Assembly (NCBI GenBank): GCA_003996215.1
Contig: QJPP01007578.1
Coordinates: 248,001 to 312,000, forward strand
DNA length: 64,000 nucleotides
Reading direction: 5' to 3'
DNA from: Jaltomata sinuosa
Lineage: Eukaryota; Streptophyta; Magnoliopsida; Solanales; Solanaceae
In this document: piece by piece, positions 57,976 through 64,000 of the stretch
Numbering within the stretch: position 1 is the stretch's first letter
Layout of the letters: every line of letters starts with the position of its first letter
Notes under the pieces: generated by a model
Seen by the model: only the letters and a program-made list of their open reading frames with translations
Database searches by the model: none
Told to the model about the DNA's origin: nothing
Made by a program: the position numbers and the translations under genes

Positions 57976-59447
57976 TCAGTCCTCCCTGGAAAAGCATAAA
58001 GTGAGCCCGGTCATCAATCCGGGAAACTTCCCTAGCCAGCTGTTCCACACCCCTCCCGCACCGCCATTCCTTCTATCTCCCTGACCTCCCTGAAATTTAC
58101 CTCGCCCACCCTGTGAACAACCTCTAGCATGCCCACATTTACCTGCCGGGATCACAGCCTTAGGTTGCTGTTGAACCTGATTACCGGTCTGCCTGTGAGG
58201 GCACTGCCTCTTAAAGTGGCCCAAATCACCACAATGAAAACAACCATGATCAAGTGCAGGCCTGCTAGCAGATGAATAAGAAGCTCCCTGGCCCTTAGGA
58301 GTTGAAAACTGTTGTTTATCCCCCGGACGACCACCTATAGCAGCTGGCAGAGCTGACTGAATAGGAAGGGCTGAGTGTACCTGCTGATTCTGACCCCTGG
58401 ATGATGGACCACCATAATTTCCCTCATTCTAGGGCTTCTTGGCTAACACCTTAGCCTGCCCCGCCTGCCTGACTCCCTCAAGTTTCTTCACATAATTTAT
58501 CACTTCGTTGAAGCCTTTCCCTAAAGAAGTCATGTGCACAGACAATACCTGAAGCTCAGTATTCAAACTCTTGAAAAACAACTGAACCCGCTCCTCCTCG
58601 GAACCCAGCAACTGTGTAGCAAAATGAGACAAGGCATGAAATTTTACCTCGTAAGCAGAGATTGACATGCTACCCTACTCAAAGTTCAAGAATTCATCCT
58701 TTTTTCGGTCCCTCAAAATACGGGGCACATACTTTTCTAAGAAAAGAGTGTGAAATTGCTCCCAAGTAAGTGGGGGCAAAATAGACGACCGACACTCCAC
58801 ATGAGATCTCCACCACTGCTTGGCATCACCCTGCAGCTAAAAGTGATGAACTCAACCCCATAATGTTGCACAGTGCCCCGCTTGTGTAACCTCTCATAAC
58901 AATCCAGTATGAACTTATAAGCATCTTTCCTATCAGTACCCTGAAACGTAGAAGGTTTCAGCTTGAGAAACTTGGTCAGCATATCATGTTCATTTCCTGT
59001 CATCATTAGGCCTAGCATTGGCCTGAAGAAGTCACCTGTGCCTGAAGCTGCATCTATCCTAGGAGTCGTAGGATCTGTTGGTTGAGTTCCCAGAGCCTGA
59101 TTTGCAACGCCTGCGGATATGGCTCCAGCACCAACCAACCCACTCAAGAAGTTCCAAGCCTGCTAAAATGCTTCAGGCGTCATAGAGGGAAGGCCTGCAC
59201 CTCCAGCCGATGCTGCCTCTACCTCCGCCCACGCCCTTTCATCCTTCACAACAACTTCCACATCTTTGACAACCTGCTCTTGAGAAGGGGAAGGGGTTGC
59301 CTCTCGCACTCCTACAGCCGCTTGAGCCCTACCCATAGCGGGTGTGGCTCTACCTCGTCCTCTGCCCCTTTCCCTACCTCTACCATTAATAGTTGGGCCC
59401 GCTGTTGGGACCGCCGGTCTAGCTCCATTGTTCCTGGTGTTAACCAT
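57976..59447 (-). pseudogene. Gag with capsid and zinc knuckle, frameshifted
   Basis: The start is MVNTRNNGARPAVP at 59447. A stop follows at 59163-59165. The capsid part reads FLKLKPSTFQGT, DAYKFILDCYERLHKRGTV and, after a frameshift, AYEVKFHALSHFATQLL with RVQLFFKSLNTELQ. A stop near 58429 separates the Gln/Ser-rich linker and the intact knuckle CFHCGDLGHFKRQCP (CX2CX4HX4C). It would package element RNA in a live copy. Confidence 0.85.
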
Positions 59448-59644
59448 CTGTGGATAGGAGAATGAAAGTGTCAGATACCAATTTTTATCACCAGATACCA
59501 ATTGGAAACAAGTTATAGCACGATGGAAAAAAGAAGAGATAGTTTCCTAAAGTCCTATAGCCTCTCGAAGAAAAGTACGGACATCTCCGCACCGTTCCAC
59601 AAGACTCTACTAGACCTATTTTGGTATGACGAGATCAACAAACC

Positions 59645-59660
59645 TAGGGCCTTGATACCA
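59645..59660 (-). other. Primer binding site of the gypsy element
   Basis: The minus strand after the 5' LTR end reads AAGATGGTATCAAGGCCCTA. TGGTATCA matches the Met-tRNA primer site and the next bases have drifted. It fixes the minus orientation. Confidence 0.75.
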
Positions 59661-60025
59661 TCTTTGTCACGACCCAGACTGCCTTGAGTGGCACCGACCC
59701 AACCCCCGAATGCGCGAACCAAATACAGTCCAACTCTTAGCATAGCCTAACAGCTTAAAATCAGTTTGCAGAAATGTAAACTAGCAATCAATCATACTAA
59801 AATCAACTCCATAAAATAAATATAATCTGCGGAAATCCCTCCCTAGAATTTGAAAGTCATCATACCAAAAACATCTATCAAAACTAGAGTACGGGAATGC
59901 AATCCCAAATATATAAATAGTCTAAGCCCGAAACAAATAGGATACAACTCAAATAGATGGAAATCAAGGCAACTTGGTCGAACAGCTCACCCTTGATATC
60001 TTGAAGTGTCAGGCCTATAAGTGAG

Positions 60026-60430
60026 GATACTTTTTTGAGCAAATGAGCAGCTTTGTAGATGATACCTCTGAATTGTGCATAATTTCATATCGACATCCAA
60101 GCATTAAAAAAATGGTTTCAATTATCTACCCTTCAACTCATTATGGTTATTGCATATGGCACCTCGGGGAAAATATCTGAACTAACTTTCACAATGAAAA
60201 AGTCATCTACCACTTTTATAAAGCAGCACAAGCGTGTAACGAAGATGAGTTCAATGATCACTTCAAGTTAATTAGAGATATGGTTCTAGGGGCTGTCGCA
60301 CATCTTGAATATGTTGGATTTCATAGATGGAGCAGAGCATTCTTCTCGAAAAACAGGTATACCTTATTGTTATTGTTGTCATATTTTATAGAGCTTGGCA
60401 TACACCATTAAATATACCTTTCCTTCTAGC
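60026..60430 (+). pseudogene. MULE transposase fragment inside the 5' LTR
   Basis: The plus strand reads STHYGYCIWHLGKNI, a stop, NFHNEKVIYHFYKAAQACNE, DEFNDHFKLIRDMVLGAVAH and LEYVGFHRWSRAFFSKNRY. These match the region after the catalytic core of MuDR-type transposases (HGYCxxHL, then F-x-KWSRAxFxxNRY, from memory). It runs opposite to the LTR. It lies in the same orientation as the MuDR gene at 63037 but is not colinear with it. Confidence 0.75.
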
Positions 60431-60647
60431 CCAGACCCACCCTGGGATCCCCTCTAGACAATACAAAATGTCAATTAACAACCCGGCCTAAACCAAGACC
60501 AACACAACAGTTATACAGAAATTCCCGCCCACTCAAGGACCACCAAACTAATAACACATTTCAATAATCAGCCCGGTCCACTCACGGAACCAATATCAAT
60601 CAATGCAATACAACGATAAAAATGTAATGATGCAACAAAAGTAAACC

Positions 60648-60745
60648 CATACCAGGTGTGGTACCCAAGCCATCCGTTAGTATTCCAGTACCAGGCGTGG
60701 TACCCTTCCCAACCATTTGTTATACCCGTATCAAGCGTGGTACCC
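60648..60745 (-). repeat. Hairpin-unit tandem array, three units (5' LTR)
   Basis: Three units of the CCCGTACCAGGCGTGGTACC type with drift; one ends GGTACCCTTCCC instead of GAGCC. Confidence 0.8.
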
Positions 60746-61472
60746 AAGCCAACCAAATGTCAATAACTCACAGTTAAATAGATGATCAAACAACTTGTAA
60801 ACCAACAAGCAACACCCTTCAATCACAGACTGTAAAGCAAGAACCTTAGATATTCTACACAACTCCCCTAAGTAATGTAATTCATACAACACTTAGATAT
60901 GAGTACAAGAATATACAACATTCACAGAAATCGTAAGCCATCACCTACCTCGAAATGATCCAAGCTCTATTCAACCCGAGCTTTCCCGTGTTCCGGATTC
61001 CATTCTCGTTCTTGGTCTAAAATAACATACAAGTACATGTAATTAACACACAAGGCCTGCACAGTACCCTAAAACCCAGGACACCCATGATCATCCCACC
61101 CTTTTCCCAGGCTTTTCCACCATTAATTCACCTATTTTTATCATTTTTACGGATAAAAATAGAAAATTTAACAACCTATGATCATAATAACATACTTTTA
61201 ACAATGCCCAAGAATATTCATGCTTGGAATCCCCTTCCTTCCCCAGATTCTACCATTCCTAGGTTATTTCAACCTTTCCCCAAGTTCCCTCCTAGCAATT
61301 CTACCGCATAGAAAATGTAGTACAAAGATTGAGGAGTAGAAACCTTACCTTAGGGAAGAAATTCGAAGGAAAAAGGAGGAAAATCGCCTGGAATTGCCTA
61401 GCCCTTCTTTCAAAACAAAGTTGTGAAAACTGAATATTTTGGGGAATGTTTCTGCATTAAAATCCCGTCGGC

Positions 61473-61590
61473 CCGCTATAGCGGTCCCCGCTCCGCTATA
61501 GCGGACAACTTTCACTATAGCGGTGTTGACCGCCTTGACCACCGCTATAGCGGTATTTTCCACCACTATAGTGGAGGCCGCTACAGCGGA
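61473..61590. repeat. Palindrome cluster in the gypsy 5' LTR
   Basis: Perfect CCGCTATAGCGG at 61473-61484, 61493-61504 and 61542-61553. Also CCACTATAGTGG, a perfect palindrome with compensating changes in both arms, and CCGCTACAGCGG at 61578-61589. This is the best-preserved cluster in the window. Confidence 0.95.
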
Positions 61591-61952
61591 CGGTTGCGCT
61601 CATCACGGACACAATGTTCGGAAATCTCTCAGTTTTGGCCATTTTACAACACACTTGCTTTCCTGACGACCCGAAATAACTCCTTCACGTCAAACGCGAT
61701 TTTAGAAGTTCTACTTTCCCAAATTCGATTCTGAAAAGTCTCCCGAACTCCTTTATGTCTTGGCTACGCGAAAGACTAGCTTAACACAAGACACATAAAC
61801 CAATCCTTACCCGGATTTTCCTAGACTCCACCTCGCTTAAAAACTGGCCGAGGCTAGCCTAGCCCAGAATTTCAAACTCCCAAACCCGGAGTTTTCTAAC
61901 TCTAAAACTTAGCACGATTGGACTATCCGTAACGACGAACCCGGTTGTTACA

Positions 61953-63036
61953 AACTTGTTCCCAACCAAATGAGCCCTAACAATTACTATCCCATTTTCC
62001 TCAATTATGGGCATTTTGACATTTTACCCAAAGTAAAAAGTGGGAATTCCAACTTGGAATTTTGAATTAAGGGTGACAAAAAAGTGTTAAAATGTAAAAA
62101 AAGTGACTCAAGTCTTAAGAATTGAGTGTAGGTGACAAGTTTATGGTTAAGATTTAGTGATATTTGACCATTTTCAAATAAGTTCTCAAGTTTTCTTTTC
62201 TATACTTTAACCCAATAAAATAAAACCCTAATATGGGGAAAAAACAACCGCTCTTTTCTTCCCCTTCTTTTACCCGTGTTTTTTTCTTTTTCTTCCTCTC
62301 TCACCTGCGTTTTCTTCTTCCTCTTCTCTTCTTCTTCATCTGCATTTTTTTCTTCTTCTTCTTCTTCTCTGTTTTTTTGTTCTCATATTGGTGTTGGTGT
62401 TGGTGTTGGAGTGAGAGCTTATTTTTTGAAAAAAATTGATAGAGAAAAAAAATAATTTCTCTCAATTTTGGACTAAATTTTAATGGTTGTAGCTTTGAAA
62501 ATTACTTGAGAGGTGATTTTTAATCATTTTGGTAAGTGAATTCATGTAGTTTTGGTGTGTATTGTTCATCTGAGTTTCATATTTTGTACTGTTATTTCAG
62601 TTATTTCTGCAGTTTCAGCAACTGCTGTAGCTGTTTCAGCAACTGCTGCAGCAGGTGTTGAAATACATCGAGCAGTTGCTGAAAAATATGCAACAATAAT
62701 TAAAATATTTTTCAGCAACTTCTTCATCAATTGCAGCAACTGCTGAACCAGATGCAACTATTGAATATGTTTCAGCACTTGCTACATCTATTTCAGCACT
62801 TGTTGAGCTGTTTTTAGTAATTGGTGAATCTATTGCAGTACTTGCTGCAACAACTAATGAAACAGATGCAGCAGTTACTGAATAATCTACAGTAACTGCT
62901 GCATCTGTAGCTTCAATTTATGAAGCAGTTGCTGAATAAAATACATGAGTTATTGTATTTTAGTACAGTTTTTCTCACGTCATGACTATTTTTTAATTTC
63001 AAATCATAATATCTTCAGGTACCTTCAACATCATTA
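61953..63036 (+). other. Leader region of the MuDR-type gene
   Basis: No gene before 63037. It holds a CT-rich run (62264-62380), four TGTTGG-type units near 62390-62412, and a region of imperfect CAGCAACTGCTG-like repeats at 62595-62945. A GT..AG intron may lie between the CT-rich leader and the ATG (the sequence before 63037 reads ATCTTCAG at 63011-63018), but this is a guess. Confidence 0.5.
62595..62945. repeat. Imperfect CAGCAACTGCTG repeat region
   Basis: About a dozen units around CAGCAACTGCTG and GCAGTTGCTGAA alternate in orientation over 350 bp, so the strand can fold back on itself many times. The unit is nearly palindromic. It lies just upstream of the MuDR-type start codon. Confidence 0.75.
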
Positions 63037-64000
63037 ATGGGGGACAAAATAACATTAGAGGTTGATTGTCATGGTGAATGGATTGAGTTCAATAATTATT
63101 TTATTTGGCATTGGAAGGGTAAAGAAATGGTCGAGACGATAGCGATAATTGTGCCTCGAGATATCGCGTATGATAATTTTGTGAACAAAATCATTACCAA
63201 TTGTGAATTAAATTATGAGTTGAAAGATATTGCCATCACTTACATGCACAATTATGGTGAAAAGCAGAGAGCGGCTCCTTTTAAGATAAAAAATCAAGTT
63301 AGTTTACGTACTTATTTGGAAGATGAAGGTAGACCCTTTTTAAGAGTATACGTGATTAAAAGGTTGGTAGAGAACCATAATACATCTCAAAACCAACAAA
63401 TATTAAATGATGAATGTGACTTGGTGAATATGCATATTCCAAATAAAGAAAGTGGAGGTGAACAGACGCCTACTCCTGAAGTTACAAGTAATACACCGGG
63501 AACTACACAATCAACACAGTCGAATCATGTTCAAGATGATGAAACAAATTTTTACAATGGTATGTCATTCAATAATAAGCAAGATCTAGATATTGCATTG
63601 AAAATTGCCTGCGTGAAGAAAGATTCAGATTTAAAAAGGTGATAAACTCATATTTTGTGTATTATGTCAAATGTGAGTATCCTGAGTACAAGTGGTGGCT
63701 GAGAGTTGTAAAGCTTAAAAGTTCTGATAGGTTTTACATCAGAAAGTATGAAAAGTTTCACACATGCGGTTCTAAATATCTTACGAGCCATAATTCACAC
63801 ACCACAATAAAAGTCATTGGTGCATACTTCAAAGATAAGTTTTCCGAGGGTAAAGGCCTATCTACAAAAGATATTAAGACTTTAATTCGTGTTGAATTGA
63901 GCTGCAAGGTCAGTTATTGAAAGATTTGGAAGGGAAGCGATATTGCAAAGTCTTTGATAAGGGGAACACATGAGCATGGATATGCAGTGCTTGATGTGTA
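63037..64000 (+). pseudogene. MuDR-type (MULE) transposase, N-terminal part, broken, runs off window
   Basis: It begins MGDKITLEVDCHGEW, then about 200 codons with a variable N-terminal domain and a linker rich in Thr, Ser and Asn. The MuDR DNA-binding region follows: FNNKQDLDIALKIACVKKD, then a one-base loss at about 63639 shifts the frame into VINSYFVYYVKCEYPEYKWW, LRVVKLKSSDRFYIRKYEKF and HTCGSKYL (zinc-type C..C..H..C spacing). After VSY a TGA at 63918-63920 replaces the usual Trp and the frame resumes as KIWKGSDIAKSLIRGTHEHG. The catalytic core lies beyond 64000. Confidence 0.8.

Larger units (their letters stand above)
52252..61952 (-). mobile_element. Full-length dead Ty3/gypsy element (chromovirus-like)
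   Basis: Minus-strand order is 5' LTR 61952-59665, primer site, gag, protease, reverse transcriptase, RNase H, integrase, chromodomain-like tail, 3' LTR 54467-52252. Flanks AACAT (52247-52251) and AACTT (61953-61957) match at 4 of 5 bases. The C-terminal pattern (VKVQWKNRMIKEATWETE then KYPHLF) suggests a Tekay/Del-type chromovirus, by inference. From 57660 to 54667 one frame is kept with only stop codons. Several stops and a changed catalytic residue make it inactive. Confidence 0.85.
59665..61952 (-). repeat. 5' LTR of the gypsy element, with foreign insert
   Basis: On the minus strand it starts TGTAACAACCGGGTTCGTCG and ends CTGGGTCGTGACA. The palindrome cluster lies at 61473-61590 and three hairpin units at 60648-60745. 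The segment 60028-60430 is not LTR: it replaces the 52615-52885 part of the other LTR with MULE transposase sequence. Confidence 0.85.

Noticed and set aside
59082..59465. 127-codon plus frame
   Set aside because: Antisense shadow of the gag start at 59447.
62233..62439. Phe/Leu-rich 68-codon frame
   Set aside because: Translation of a CT-rich simple repeat in the MuDR leader.

Overview
This window looks like a repeat-rich plant nuclear chromosome, most likely from the Solanaceae. That call is an inference from the two-exon LOB-domain gene, the style of the Ty3/gypsy gag-pol remnants, the Stowaway, hAT and CACTA miniature elements, and a 10.7 kb block of organelle-type DNA. I see one host gene that appears intact: a class I LOB-domain transcription factor resembling LBD16, on the minus strand at 32432-34252 (229 aa, one intron). 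Almost everything else is transposon or organelle-derived sequence.

Layout. 1-4893: decayed retroelement with minus-strand coding remnants. 4894-16004: head-to-tail array of three about 2 kb LTRs (6309-8370, 10737-12787, 14004-16004) separated by shrunken internal regions that keep only a broken gag. 16005-26928: an old minus-strand LTR split by a complete nested LTR element (17538-26368) with a perfect 5-bp target duplication GAAGG, 2.6 kb LTRs and a Met-type primer binding site. Its 3.6 kb interior has no pol and carries a 409-codon decayed reading frame on the antisense strand. 26929-32431: AT-rich intergenic DNA with a microsatellite and four Stowaway-like MITEs. 32432-35911: LBD gene and upstream region. 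35912-38785: a CACTA-like MITE, a 182-bp hAT-like MITE, and a hAT-like element holding a 5'-truncated RTE-type LINE flanked by a 46-bp target duplication. 39290-51836: a minus-strand LTR interrupted by mitochondrial-type DNA (about 40700-51435), which itself contains plastid fragments (petA, ycf1, psaA, trnY), an rpl5 start and a gypsy RNase H fragment. 51837-52251: tail of an older gypsy element. 52252-61952: a full-length dead Ty3/gypsy chromovirus-like element on the minus strand. 61953-64000: the start of a MuDR-type transposase gene, broken by a frameshift and a stop, and cut by the window edge.

The most unusual shared signal is in one group of LTRs (those starting TGTAACGAC or a variant and ending GTCGTGACA). 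They carry clusters of the 12-bp palindrome CCGCTATAGCGG near their start and arrays of a GTACCA-CGCC-TGGTAC hairpin further in. I count at least 12 perfect palindromes here. The same palindrome clusters bracket the antisense reading frame of the pol-less element. The best candidate for something little described is this pol-less retroelement with an antisense gene and palindrome arrays, possibly mobilised by the related autonomous gypsy element at 52252-61952.
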